Assembly (NCBI GenBank): GCA_947503895.1
Contig: CANNFT010000001.1
Span: 558,001-622,000, forward strand
DNA from: an uncultured Saccharospirillaceae bacterium
Lineage (GTDB): Bacteria; Pseudomonadota; Gammaproteobacteria; Pseudomonadales; Oceanobacteraceae
Length of the DNA stretch: 64,000 bases
Direction: 5' to 3'
Below the pieces are notes generated by a model, which saw only the letters and a list, made by a program, of their open reading frames with translations, did not search any database and was not told where the DNA came from. Shown here piece after piece: positions 9,064-18,663 of this stretch (position 1 is the first letter of the stretch; the number at the start of each line of letters is the position of its first letter). Both the position numbers and the translations under genes were made by a program.

Positions 9064-10419
9064 TTAGGGCTTGATTTGCTTATCGATACGCTTCGCTTTA
9101 TTTTCCAAACCCACAATGTGTTTTCTTACACTCCGGACGGCTAGGAACACCAGCGTGAGTACGATGGGCATGGCAATCGCAGAGGCGATACTTTTATCAA
9201 TCGGCCATCCCCATGCATCCAACCCTTCAAATACATAGCTCAGCAAACCAAGCAAATAGTAGCCAATCGCAACGACTGACAGCCCTTCGACGGTTTGCTG
9301 CAAGCGAAGCTGCAAGCTAGATCGCCGATCCATACTGGTCAGAAGTTTTTGGTTGTGACTTTCAATCGTCAATTCTACTCGGGTTCGAAGCAAGCTGGAC
9401 GTACGGTGAATTCGACGCGACAAATCCTCAAGGCGATCACGGATGGAATCACAGGTTCGAATCGCTGGGGACAACCTTCTCTCCAAAAACTCGCGCATGG
9501 TTTGAACACCGCTGATTCGCTGTTCGAACAATTGATCTAAACGCTTACCCACCAATGCATAGTAAGCGTTGGTCGCAGAAAATCGATAATTGGTATCAGA
9601 GCGATACTGCTCTGTTTTTGCCGCAATGATAGAAAGTTCATGCAGCATAATCCGCTCGTCCGACTCGTTGCGAATTTGCGTTAACTGTTGATTCAAATTA
9701 GCCAACTGGGTTTCCATTTGCGTGACATCTGCAGATAAGTCGCGCACAACCGGCAACCCCATTAATGCCATTAAACGGTAGGTTTCAAGCTCAAGTGTTC
9801 TCTGAACCATCCGGCCATTTTGATAGGCATTCAATCCACTATTTAATATTAAAAACCGACCAAATCCATCACTGTGCAAACGAAAGCTTGTCAAGACTTT
9901 CGCCTTTCGGTTAGCGACCATACTGCCAAAGGTGCGCTGCCCTTCGAAAAAGTGCTTTTCCTCTTTTTCAGTAACAGGTGCCTCAACAATGCGCATATTC
10001 AATGCAACCACCAGTTCACCCGGCAATTTTGAAACCCAATCTTTTGGTATAAACGCCAGCCCAAACTCTTCGACATCTTGACCATCGTCAGGCCGAATAA
10101 ACGTATAGGTAGAGAACTCCGTATGACGTTCCCACCTTAGCTCGAATCCGCCAAAGCTCTGGTAATAACAAGACGCAGAATCTTCTGGGGGATTGACGCT
10201 AAACCGACGGCAAAGTGCATGAATTAAACCCGTCTCGGACTGCCCACTGTTTTCGCCACGTAACATTGCAAGGTGGGTAACAAAACAAGGGCCTTCAAGG
10301 GAAGGTGACGGTCTGGTGTGCAACTCTTCGTAGAGTGAGTCACGGTGGGCATAAATTGGCAGCTGTACCGCAGAATTCGCGCCAATGCCTTCCACCGAAT
10401 TGGAGTTTTTCCCTGTCAT
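9064..10419 (-). CDS. DUF3422 domain protein, C-terminal membrane anchor
   Basis: A 451-aa DUF3422 family protein. The signature is the N-terminal RDSLYEELHTRPSP, followed by a long soluble domain, a helical coiled-coil stretch (about residues 215-330) and two C-terminal TM helices separated by a short WGWPIDK turn. Family members are proposed inner-membrane proteins of unknown function. I place the start at the ATG at 10419, preceded by AGAGG at suitable spacing; a TTG start 24 bp further upstream is also open. It is monocistronic as far as the sequence shows, with 169 bp to the upstream gene. Confidence 0.82.
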   Translation of the reverse strand: MTGKNSNSVEGIGANSAVQLPIYAHRDSLYEELHTRPSPSLEGPCFVTHLAMLRGENSGQSETGLIHALCRRFSVNPPEDSASCYYQSFGGFELRWERHTEFSTYTFIRPDDGQDVEEFGLAFIPKDWVSKLPGELVVALNMRIVEAPVTEKEEKHFFEGQRTFGSMVANRKAKVLTSFRLHSDGFGRFLILNSGLNAYQNGRMVQRTLELETYRLMALMGLPVVRDLSADVTQMETQLANLNQQLTQIRNESDERIMLHELSIIAAKTEQYRSDTNYRFSATNAYYALVGKRLDQLFEQRISGVQTMREFLERRLSPAIRTCDSIRDRLEDLSRRIHRTSSLLRTRVELTIESHNQKLLTSMDRRSSLQLRLQQTVEGLSVVAIGYYLLGLLSYVFEGLDAWGWPIDKSIASAIAMPIVLTLVFLAVRSVRKHIVGLENKAKRIDKQIKP

Positions 10420-10588
10420 GCACAAGCCTCTAAAGTTAGACAAGAAGCGCAGTCTATCACGAACATTTAAAAACTCACGATAACTCTAAGCTCCCGCATT
10501 AACGGGTGAACTCTTAAAAAACTAGCACATTAATGGCACCATTATCACCACACAACCTTAATTCTAAAACCGAGCACGGACATTAAAC

Positions 10589-10906
10589 TCAATTTTTACC
10601 CGCCTCAAACCACTCACTGATGCTCATCTCAATGACCTCAGTCCTGGTGCAGTCGTATTCCCGCGCAAAAGCATCGAGCTTTTCTATTAATTCAGAGGGC
10701 ATTTTAACCTCCACTCTTCTCAACCCTCTGTGCCTATCGCGCTCCCTTTGCATGCGTTTATTGATTCTTAGTTGAACATCCCTCGGGTAAGGATTCGACT
10801 TAGGACGCCCCTTTTGAGCGTCCGTAAACATATCAATCGTGGTTCGATCGGCCAGCTGCGCACTCATCCTCTTTATACTCCGTCCGACATCAAATTTATA
10901 AGCCAT
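10589..10906 (-). CDS. ybfE: YbfE-like (LexA-regulated) small DNA-binding-type protein
   Basis: 105 aa, resembling E. coli YbfE across nearly its whole length: DRTTIDMF, KGRPKSNPYPRDVQLRINKR, then RGLRRVEVKMPSELIEKLDAFA and a final TRTEVIEMSI helix. The C-terminal half has the strand-helix-helix look of a ribbon-helix-helix (CopG/MetJ) domain, so DNA binding is likely. YbfE is LexA-regulated in E. coli; I see no CTGT-N8-ACAG box in the upstream 250 bp here. The first about 20 residues are variable, and a second start (MSAQLADRTT) is possible. Confidence 0.75.
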   Translation of the reverse strand: MAYKFDVGRSIKRMSAQLADRTTIDMFTDAQKGRPKSNPYPRDVQLRINKRMQRERDRHRGLRRVEVKMPSELIEKLDAFAREYDCTRTEVIEMSISEWFEAGKN

Positions 10907-11155
10907 GTCATCGGCTGCCCATACTCAACACCTCTGAATGGATAAGCAGCACGGTGCATGATTTTTGATCTTCAATACTATGTCCGGTCATCGTTATTTA
11001 CAAGAAAATGGGCAATTTATGACCAAAGAAAACGATAAACTAGAGCGTTCCTACAAATTCCCTTTTAAAGTCATCATCTTAGGTTCATTCGCTCTTGCCC
11101 TACCGCCACTTTCCACCTAGGGTATGCAAAGTTTGCAAAGGAGTTTCCTACCTAG

Positions 11156-13642
11156 ATGGCCAAAGTGATTCACGCCCCACTTGATACCCAAAATCTCAAC
11201 ATTCAAATTCCAGACACCATTTTGAATTTTCAACGCAGCGACGAGCTAGAGCCGTTTAACGGCGTACTAGGTCAGGACAGAGCTGTTACAGCGATTCAGT
11301 TTGGTGTTGCCATGGACAGACCCGGTTACAACATCTACGTCATGGGTGATTCCGGTACTGGGCGATCCTCCTATGTCTTGGAGTATTTAAAAAGCGAAGC
11401 TAAACGCCAATCCACACCTTCGGACTGGGCGTACGTGAACAACTTTGAAAACAATCGCGAGCCACTGAAACTCGAATTACCTGCAGGCCATGGAGAGAAG
11501 TTTCAAGCCGACTTTAAAAATTTAATCGAAAGTTTGTTAGCCACCTTTCCCGCAGCATTCGAACATCCAACGTACCAGCAAAAGAAAAGTGCGATTGACC
11601 GAGCGTTTAACAAGCAATACGACCGCGCCATTGACCGCATTGAGCAGGCAGCCCTAAGAAGGAATGTCGCCCTATACAGAGATACAGCCTCCATTAGCTT
11701 CACGCCGATGAAAGAAGGCAAAAGCCTAGATGAAACGGAGTTCGCTCAGTTAGATGAAGCCACTCGTGAAGAATTTCATAACAACATACAAATTCTTGAG
11801 GAAGAGCTAAATAATGAGCTTGTGCCATTACCTCAGTGGCGCAGGGAATCGACCGATGCCCTCAAGAAGTTGAATTTAGAAACCATAGATGATGCTGTCA
11901 CGCCTTTGTTACAGCCGCTGCTCGAAAACTATGCGCATGTTGAAAGTATTGAAACATACTTAAAGAATGTGAAAAACCACCTACATAAGCTGGTTATTGC
12001 CGAACTCACAGATGACCGCATCATGGAAAGCCGCGAAGATTCGGTTAAGCGTACCATTTTGGAAGAGACTTACCTTCCAAACTTAATCACGCACTTAAGC
12101 GAATCTGCAGGCTCACCGGTGGTTTATGAAACGCACCCTAATTACGCCAATCTGTTTGGCCGCATCGAATTTACCAGCGAGCAAGGTGCTTTGGTCACGC
12201 ATTATCGCAAAATTTGCCCCGGTGCATTACACCGAGCGAATGGCGGATACCTAATTGTCGACGCTGAAAAACTGCTCCACGAACCTTTCGTATGGGATGC
12301 ATTAAAGCGAGCGCTTTCGAGCAGACAACTAAAAATTGAATCCCCCTATTCTGAAATGGGCTTGGTTAGCACGACAACCTTAAATCCAGAGTGGATTCCA
12401 CTCGATGTCAAAATTGTGCTGATCGGCTCTCGCAGCACCTACTACTTGCTTCAAGATCTTGATGATGACTTTAATGAAATGTTTCGAGTGCTGGTGGATT
12501 TTGATGGCCAGTTAGAACGAAACGAGCATCATATGCAGGCATTTGCCCGTCTATTGCACAGCCGCTGCCAAGAGAAACATTACGCTGCTATCTCTCGAAG
12601 CGGTATTTTAAGGATGATTGAACACAGTGCTCGGCTTGCAGAAGATCAAAGGCAGCTTTCAGCACGCATTGGGGATTTGTTTGAGTTGCTCGCCGAAGCT
12701 GAATTTGTGCGCAAGCTGGCGCAAGACGAATTCATCAGCGAAGTACATGTTAGCCGCGCTCTCGATGCAAAGGAGCAACGCAGCGGTCGAATTCAAAAAG
12801 AAATACTCGATGATATTCTCGACGGCACCATATTAATTGATACCAGTGGTCAAGCTGTTGGGAAGATCAATGGTTTGACGGTCTTGTCCATCGGCGACAG
12901 CTCTTTTGGTGCCCCTGCACGCATTACAGCCACGGTTTGCCCTGGCGGACGCGGCATTGTAGATATCGAGCGCGAAGCCAACCTAGGCCAAAATATTCAT
13001 ACAAAAGGCGTCATGATTTTAACGGGATACCTTGGACACACTTATGCGCAGGAATTCCCACTGGAAGTCTCTGCTTCTATTGCCATGGAACAGAGCTACG
13101 GCTACGTCGATGGTGATAGTGCCAGTGTCGCAGAGGCCGTGGCATTGATTTCGGCGTTGACCCACATCCCAATTCATCAGAGTTTAGCCGTCACCGGTTC
13201 AATGAACCAATACGGTGAAGTGCAGGCGGTTGGCGGAATAAACGAGAAAATAGAAGGCTTTTTCGCCGTCTGTAAAGCAAGAGGCCTTACCGGCTCTCAA
13301 GGCGTGTTGATTCCAGCATCGAATGTAAAGCACCTCGTTTTAAAACGAGAGGTCGTCGATGCAGTCGAGCAAGGTCTGTTCAATGTTTACGGCATTGATA
13401 CGGTCGATCAAGCGCTTGAAATACTGATGGATAAGAAAGCCGGCAAGATGACGAAGAAAGGCACCTTTCCACGCGGCTCAATCAACTACAAAGTGCTTGA
13501 GCGTCTAAGAGATATCAGTGAAGTTGGTCGAGACGATGATCATCACGATCAAGACGAGCAGAATAAAAGCGCCAATAATGAAGCGCCTCCAACTCCGCCA
13601 GCCAAACCTGAGCCTCAACTGAGTGGCAATGACGATAAATAG
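11156..13642 (+). CDS. Lon-like ATP-dependent protease (LonB/YcbZ-type, peptidase S16)
   Basis: An 828-aa AAA+ protease. The P-loop is G64-D-S-G-T-G-R70-S, with Arg where Lys is usual; I recall Arg as common in this Lon-related branch. The S16 proteolytic domain is C-terminal, with the catalytic Ser655 in DGDSASVAEAVAL and Lys698 in GGINEKIEGFF, spaced 43 residues as in E. coli Lon. Between them lie the AAA_32 helical insert (about 160-290) and the LonB-type LID. A charged His/Asp/Pro-rich tail follows. The start ATG is preceded by AAAGGAG 12 bp upstream. Role: protein quality control or regulated proteolysis; substrates unknown. It ends at a strong bidirectional terminator. Confidence 0.93.
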   Translation: MAKVIHAPLDTQNLNIQIPDTILNFQRSDELEPFNGVLGQDRAVTAIQFGVAMDRPGYNIYVMGDSGTGRSSYVLEYLKSEAKRQSTPSDWAYVNNFENNREPLKLELPAGHGEKFQADFKNLIESLLATFPAAFEHPTYQQKKSAIDRAFNKQYDRAIDRIEQAALRRNVALYRDTASISFTPMKEGKSLDETEFAQLDEATREEFHNNIQILEEELNNELVPLPQWRRESTDALKKLNLETIDDAVTPLLQPLLENYAHVESIETYLKNVKNHLHKLVIAELTDDRIMESREDSVKRTILEETYLPNLITHLSESAGSPVVYETHPNYANLFGRIEFTSEQGALVTHYRKICPGALHRANGGYLIVDAEKLLHEPFVWDALKRALSSRQLKIESPYSEMGLVSTTTLNPEWIPLDVKIVLIGSRSTYYLLQDLDDDFNEMFRVLVDFDGQLERNEHHMQAFARLLHSRCQEKHYAAISRSGILRMIEHSARLAEDQRQLSARIGDLFELLAEAEFVRKLAQDEFISEVHVSRALDAKEQRSGRIQKEILDDILDGTILIDTSGQAVGKINGLTVLSIGDSSFGAPARITATVCPGGRGIVDIEREANLGQNIHTKGVMILTGYLGHTYAQEFPLEVSASIAMEQSYGYVDGDSASVAEAVALISALTHIPIHQSLAVTGSMNQYGEVQAVGGINEKIEGFFAVCKARGLTGSQGVLIPASNVKHLVLKREVVDAVEQGLFNVYGIDTVDQALEILMDKKAGKMTKKGTFPRGSINYKVLERLRDISEVGRDDDHHDQDEQNKSANNEAPPTPPAKPEPQLSGNDDK

Positions 13643-13659
13643 CTAGCCTGCAATCCGAT

Positions 13660-13709
13660 TCACACCCATTAAAAAAGCCCTAGTATTAGGGCTTTTTTAA
13701 TGGGTGTGA
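13660..13709. terminator. Bidirectional rho-independent terminator, 23-bp perfect stem
   Basis: Arms 13660-13682 and 13687-13709 are perfect reverse complements around a 4-base loop, with A6/T6 runs inside the stem. It sits between the convergent Lon-like protease gene and the solute-binding protein gene and can serve both. Confidence 0.93.
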
Positions 13710-13747
13710 TGCATGATTCGATTTAAAACAACGAATCGCCAACACCT

Positions 13748-14527
13748 TTACATTTGCGAGACCACTCGGGATGTGTTGTTTATCCAGTCATAGCGCTGAT
13801 CCACCAATGTTTTATAGCGTCCACTTTTTCTTAGCTTTGATAAACCACGGTTAAATTTATGAATCAACTCTGGCCCATTTACCGTGTTTTTACTGATCAT
13901 TAGATGATAATCCAATTCCGTCAATGGCTTCGGATGGTAGGTTAATTTTTTTCGTTCTTCCGGCGAAAGTTCATTTTGGATTAGATATAAACCCACTTCT
14001 TTATGCATTGGAAACAGGTCAATTCTACCTTTAACTAACTTCTGTAAATTCTGTTCATCACTGGTGGCTTCCTCGCCTTTCAACTCTCCGCTCTTAATGG
14101 CATTCAGGAGATCCACACCGTAAGCGTAAGAACGGGTGATGCCAATATTACGTCCAACTAAATCCTTCAAAGTGTCCCAGTGCAAAGGGTTACCTTGATG
14201 ATAGAAGAAATGAATCGAGATTTTCATGACAGGAGCGCTGTACAAATGATATTGCTCACGCTTCTGGTTTTTAGACCAAATTAATGTTCCGTCTACCTTA
14301 CCGACAGACGATAAACTTTCAGCTCGCGCCCATGGGTAATATTCGTATAGAACATTAATGCCTTCCAAATCAAAAGCCTCTTTAACCACCTGAGCCACGA
14401 TGCCGTTATTGGGTAGCGATTGAGACAAGAACGGCTTCCACTCACCACTGGCTAGCGTCACCGTCTCCGAGCGAACAGAGAGGCTGAAGCACATTAGCAC
14501 TAAAACCAGTATTCCAAGACCTTTCAT
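13748..14527 (-). CDS. Extracellular solute-binding protein, family 3 (periplasmic)
   Basis: A 259-aa periplasmic binding protein of the amino-acid type (SBP_bac_3). It has a signal peptide (residues 1-20, MKGLGILVLVLMCFSLSVRS, then ETV), the opening GEWKPF and YYPWARAE segments typical of orphan marine SBP3 proteins, and a hinge region around GRNIGITRSYAYG. It ends GRYKTLVDQRY, the usual final helix. No ABC permease or ATPase is nearby, so it is probably an orphan receptor or sensor-type binding protein and not a transporter component. Ligand unknown, possibly a small amino acid or polar solute. A 1.1-kb gap separates it from the divergent tus homologue. Confidence 0.85.
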   Translation of the reverse strand: MKGLGILVLVLMCFSLSVRSETVTLASGEWKPFLSQSLPNNGIVAQVVKEAFDLEGINVLYEYYPWARAESLSSVGKVDGTLIWSKNQKREQYHLYSAPVMKISIHFFYHQGNPLHWDTLKDLVGRNIGITRSYAYGVDLLNAIKSGELKGEEATSDEQNLQKLVKGRIDLFPMHKEVGLYLIQNELSPEERKKLTYHPKPLTELDYHLMISKNTVNGPELIHKFNRGLSKLRKSGRYKTLVDQRYDWINNTSRVVSQM

Positions 14528-15609
14528 TTAGCCTTCTTCACTTGCTAAAAATTGCGAGAATTCAGCGTGACCGCTGCTGATAAAAATGATGCGGAATTGT
14601 ACTACATAAAAATGCTGATTAAGTCTCAAATATCATAGAGCGCCTAGAACTTTTTACGGATAACAAGCCTGTTTTGTTGTCCTGTTATTCCAACTGGTTA
14701 TTCCATACATTCAGCTTTCAATAATTTGTCAGATTATGGACTAAAATTGTCAGCGAAGAGTGACCGGACAAACCCTCCTCTAAATTGGCGCTAATGAATG
14801 ACTTCATGACCATTTATTAGATCACTCATTAATGTTTTCACCTCATCATTCGACACGCTAAATTAACTAAGGACACCCTAAAAAAGTCATTTAAAACGCT
14901 GTCCGAAAATCGTTAGCCACCACACTCAAGAAGCAGTAATCATGTTAGACAATTCTACATACAAAAGCGGCTCGTGATTAGAAACCGTATGTATACACAA
15001 TCACGCCGATGTTAGATTTTTTAAGACACCCTGCGGCCAACTATTTCAGGACATCATTTTTAATTAATCTTTTGATTAAGTTACACAATCAAGCAAGCCA
15101 AAATCATCAGGACGAAGAAGACTACGTTAGGCTCTTTAGAAAATACCGGTTAATAAACAAATCACGTTAGGCGGCTGGAAATACCCACACACCAAATAAC
15201 AAATGAACAGCGTTTCATAAAACACTGAATTAATCGTCACTTTGCTCAATGCTAATTGGTTTAGGTGCCCGCTTATACGGCATTAATTGACGATCCTCGC
15301 ATAAATATAAAAAATTCAATCTACAACTATTAGTGGCGCACTTCCGTTAGCTCTATGCGCGTCTACCGTAATGCTCGTCAAATACAGCCGGCGCGACACA
15401 CATTCTTTCCGATAAGTGCGTAATGCATACTCATATTCTTGCGATTAAAACTCAACAATCTCTGTGAAAGGGCACGACCGCTGTCTGCTCCGTTTGTATG
15501 TCGTTTAGCCATTACACGTCAATGAGCACCCACTGGCAACCCGCCAACCCTTCCATGCAACCAGTAAACGCTATAGACTGTTCTCACAAATAAAGATAAC
15601 GGTATAAAT
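14528..15609. other. Gene-free 1.1-kb intergenic region between the SBP3 gene and the tus homologue
   Basis: No ORF with codon use or a ribosome site worth reporting. It is AT-rich and divergent-promoter-like. Two copies of an 11-base motif TTTGTATGT(A/C)G occur, at 14955-14965 (minus) and 15493-15503 (plus). A sequence at 15074-15089 (minus strand ATTGTGTAACTTAATC) shares the TGTAACT core of enterobacterial Ter sites. No dif-like sequence was seen. Confidence 0.6.
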
Positions 15610-16482
15610 ATGGATGTTTCTGAACTCATCAACACTTTTGACCAGCTTATGCAGCAGAACTCAACATTGATTCAAGCCTTGAAGAGCGCAAATCAGTACC
15701 ATCCTGCTCGCTGCTGGGTTCCGCTGACAGCACAAGAAGAAATGGCTGGCATCACCCCCATCAACAAAGCCTGCCAATATTTTCAGGACTATTGGTATCA
15801 AGATGGCCAAGACGGTCGAGAGACACGAAGCTGTTTCGGCCTACTTGCATGCGATGAAGCAACGCTCGAATTAGCTAAAAAGGTCAATCACTCAAAGGAT
15901 GCATTAAAAGCATTGGCGAACCAGCTTCAAAAAGCCAATATCAGTCATTGGTTAGAAGTGAAAGGGACGTTAAATACAAAATATGCATCCATCCGGGAAT
16001 CGCTACAGAATTCTGGATTAGCGCGCTTACATTTAAAGCAGACATGGCGACACATTCCAGTGATCGAGCGAACACCGGTTCGAGCTGGGTTTAACTGGTA
16101 TAGCAGTGGTCGATCTATTCAAAAAATTACAGTAAAAGAAGCACAAGATGCTCTACTGAAATTGGATACATCAAGTGACCATGTTCAAGTACAACTGGAC
16201 TTACTGAATCGCTTATCGAGTCACACACCTTTAGCTAAAGTTCAAAATTTAGCGCCCACAATGCGTGCAAATCTATTCTTTGAAGATGATAAAACACCGA
16301 ACCGAAAAGCGATGAACGTGTCACTACCGATCCTATTTCTTGCCGGTCAAGACGGCAGCTTCCCGGCACACAATACACCTGAAATCGAGGCACCAGCTGG
16401 CCGGAAGCGCGCCATCAGAAGTGATCGAAAAATCGAAGATGATGCATTTTTACCGAGCATACGCGTGCATCGATACTGCTAA
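15610..16482 (+). CDS. tus: Tus homologue, DNA replication terminus site-binding protein
   Basis: 290 aa. By eye it aligns along most of its length with E. coli Tus (309 aa): the YFQDYW segment in the position of Tus FRHLF, then helical HSKDALKALANQL against INKLKTTFEHIV, GLARLHLKQTWRHIPVI against GLITLNAYRTLTVL, RAGFNWYSSGRSIQKI against LRFGWANKHIIKNL, a strand with PTMRANLFFEDDK against ARVWYKGDQK, LPILFLAGQDGSFP against PLIALINRDNGAG, and the final FLPSIRVHRYC against LIIPRLHLYVAD. Role: binds Ter sites and blocks the replisome in one direction. The start has a weak ribosome site. A clear terminator follows. Identity is low, so the assignment rests on the ordered pattern. Confidence 0.74.
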   Translation: MDVSELINTFDQLMQQNSTLIQALKSANQYHPARCWVPLTAQEEMAGITPINKACQYFQDYWYQDGQDGRETRSCFGLLACDEATLELAKKVNHSKDALKALANQLQKANISHWLEVKGTLNTKYASIRESLQNSGLARLHLKQTWRHIPVIERTPVRAGFNWYSSGRSIQKITVKEAQDALLKLDTSSDHVQVQLDLLNRLSSHTPLAKVQNLAPTMRANLFFEDDKTPNRKAMNVSLPILFLAGQDGSFPAHNTPEIEAPAGRKRAIRSDRKIEDDAFLPSIRVHRYC

Positions 16483-16530
16483 AAAAGTACGGTCATCCCA
16501 CCGCTTAACTTGAACAGTCGAATCACAAAT

Positions 16531-16568
16531 GGGCGGCATCCTGATATATGAAATGCCGCCCTCTTTTT
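16531..16568 (+). terminator. Rho-independent terminator of the tus homologue
   Basis: Perfect 9-bp arms GGGCGGCAT (16531-16539) and ATGCCGCCC (16553-16561), followed by TCTTTTT. It lies 48 bp after the tus stop and just before the convergent cytochrome gene. Confidence 0.9.
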
Positions 16569-16591
16569 AGCGACGAAGCAACACGCCGTCT

Positions 16592-18211
16592 CTAAAGCAA
16601 GTTACCTTCATGATCTCTCGCATTTAACTGCATGCGATCCGGCCCACTCGAATGGTTATTTGGAATCCAAGGTGCAAGGCAATCACGCTGCTTAACACAT
16701 GGGTCTGTCAATGCATGCAAGAAGTTGACTAAATCACTAACATCTCCCTCTGACAATTGAATGGAAGGCAACTGACTCACGCCCATGCTCTGTTTACGAC
16801 TCAACTCATCCAATACGAGAAGCGAATTTTCGTAGGCCATGGGATACAGCGACTCACAGTCGTCGATGCTCTTAAACTGAGGTAATTGACACCACCCACC
16901 TTCATTAAAATACGCATTCACACTGGCCACTGGGTTACCATAATGTGCCACGGCTGCATGCAGTGTCTGAAATGCGCCCGCGTGACCATAGGGCTGAGTG
17001 ACCTCAATATTAAGCAAGCTAGGAGTGCGAAAACGATAAAGATCATCCAATTCCTGCGTTTCGCGCATCAAACCAGAGTCTTGGTTTCCGAACGCTCCAT
17101 CACCTTTACCCAATCCAATTTGAGGCTGACCCGTTGAATGATGTAACCCGTCACTGAATAAATCCCCGGAATGGCAATTTACGCATCCCGCTCCACCATC
17201 TTCAGGCATTCGCAAAAATAAATTCGCACCGCGTTTTTGAGAACGATTCAACGCATAAGACTGGCCATTTAAAAAGGCATTCCAAGGATTATTAACGAAG
17301 ACCATTGAGCGCTCATATTCTCCTAGCGCTTCCGCGATACGATCAAATGTTATTAATGCTTCCGCTTCAATACCTGACACACCAAACGCCGCTTCAAATT
17401 CCGGCAACCATTCATTAAACGCCAATTCTCCCTCACCGATGCCATAGCCACCGATTCGAGCAGCAAGGTGCTGTCGAATGCCTTCATTTGAGCTTCCTTC
17501 TTCGAACCGGTGCGTCCGCATCTCCTCTGCACTGGTGACAGGAAAGCGAGCTTGAGCAGCTGATAAATTCAAACCCGCTTGTGAATCCGCCATTCCTAAC
17601 GGAACATCGGGCGTTCTAATATCCGATAGCTCACCATTCATGCCAAATTCTTTTCCAAAGCTCTCTACACGTGAATCCCAAAATAAACTGGTATCCCAAA
17701 GCCCTAAGTTGAAAACAGTCGGGGCATTTCTAGGGACCAAGGGTGAACCATCTACATGTACTCTGCCCATGCCCAATAGGTCTGGATGGACTGCTCCCAC
17801 ACCAACAGATAGAGAGAGGTCATCAGCGCCTCCTAAAACAGGGTGGTGACAAGTCACACAAGCCGAATCAAACTCACCACCGAGGCTTTTGCTAAAAAAC
17901 AGCTTCTTTCCCAAAGCTGCAATCGGGTCGTCAATCGCCGGCAGCACCCTATCACCGACTGGATCACCCGTCATTCCATGGGATGCAGCAATTGCGCGCA
18001 GCTCTTGGTTTCGCACCCATTCAATCAGTCGCTCAAAAAAATCATCTAACCAATCATCAAACCTAGATTGAACTCGATTCAAGTCCTCCGGGTACTGAGC
18101 AACTTGAGCGTCACTTGGCAATTTATATTGCACATGACTGTGAGAGTGAGCCGCCATGCCGACAACGGCAGCGGTTAAGAACAGTGGTTTAAGCCATTTT
18201 ATTATTATCAT
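16592..18211 (-). CDS. Di-haem cytochrome-c peroxidase/MauG-family protein, exported
   Basis: A 539-aa periplasmic protein with two c-type haem sites: CxxCH in ACVTCHHP in the N-terminal domain (about residue 118) and CVNCHSG in the C-terminal domain (about residue 345). The surrounding PRNAPTVFN, RFRTPSLLN and YGHAGAF segments are typical of CCP/MauG proteins. It is longer than classical CcpA (about 340 aa) because of an N-terminal extension and inserts. I place the start at the ATG at 18211, giving the signal peptide MIIIKWLKPLFLTAAVVG; a TTG 27 bp further upstream is open but unlikely. Peroxidase activity and electron donor are inferred from family. Confidence 0.85.
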   Translation of the reverse strand: MIIIKWLKPLFLTAAVVGMAAHSHSHVQYKLPSDAQVAQYPEDLNRVQSRFDDWLDDFFERLIEWVRNQELRAIAASHGMTGDPVGDRVLPAIDDPIAALGKKLFFSKSLGGEFDSACVTCHHPVLGGADDLSLSVGVGAVHPDLLGMGRVHVDGSPLVPRNAPTVFNLGLWDTSLFWDSRVESFGKEFGMNGELSDIRTPDVPLGMADSQAGLNLSAAQARFPVTSAEEMRTHRFEEGSSNEGIRQHLAARIGGYGIGEGELAFNEWLPEFEAAFGVSGIEAEALITFDRIAEALGEYERSMVFVNNPWNAFLNGQSYALNRSQKRGANLFLRMPEDGGAGCVNCHSGDLFSDGLHHSTGQPQIGLGKGDGAFGNQDSGLMRETQELDDLYRFRTPSLLNIEVTQPYGHAGAFQTLHAAVAHYGNPVASVNAYFNEGGWCQLPQFKSIDDCESLYPMAYENSLLVLDELSRKQSMGVSQLPSIQLSEGDVSDLVNFLHALTDPCVKQRDCLAPWIPNNHSSGPDRMQLNARDHEGNLL

Positions 18212-18578
18212 GGTGAAAGCCTGTAAAAGATGAATCAATGCATCTCCGGTCCGTTTCCGAACAACCTAGCGCGACCTTTCCCTGCCACGATTTCAATAGG
18301 TCAATCATGAAAAATGTTCCAAAGAAGCACAATAAACCTGCCACACGATTTTGACCCCAAGAGAGGTGCGTAAACTATAGATGGTTCGGACAATTTAGAA
18401 TGAACAGCCTTCTATTAGGTCTACTACCTTTACACAGCACTCATTAACTTCATCCCTAGCATTTGTGGAACTCTAAGCTTCAACCACGCCGATCCACCGC
18501 AGTTCTAGCCATCTTCTTCCATAGTCGTTATACCCAAATTCTCACCATGCACGAGATCAGTGTCTAAATTGTCGTTAT
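18212..18578. other. Intergenic region upstream of the cytochrome and OM-barrel genes
   Basis: About 370 bp between divergent genes. I see no ORF or RNA gene in it. It should hold the cytochrome gene's promoter, but no convincing -35/-10 pair stands out on the minus strand. Confidence 0.4.
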
Positions 18579-18606
18579 TTGACCAACTTCACAAAACTGG
18601 TACAAT
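18579..18606 (+). promoter_or_regulatory. Predicted sigma-70 promoter for the OM-barrel/CotH pair
   Basis: TTGACC (18579-18584), a 16-bp spacer and TACAAT (18601-18606), about 57 bp before the ATG at 18664. One consensus mismatch per hexamer. Confidence 0.5.
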
Positions 18607-18663
18607 CGCGCCTCTTTTTTAATCAGTCCTAGTGCCCTAATTGAGAGGCCGCAGAGCACCCTA

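Noticed and set aside
9451..9470. TTCGAATC-like sequence resembling a tRNA T-loop
   Set aside because: Lies inside the DUF3422 gene and no cloverleaf can be formed around it.
10980..11120. 46-codon plus-strand ORF upstream of the Lon-like protease
   Set aside because: No ribosome site and no recognisable family; the ATG lies within the likely promoter region of the protease gene.
14970..15510. A possible dif site next to tus
   Set aside because: No sequence close to the gammaproteobacterial dif consensus was found.
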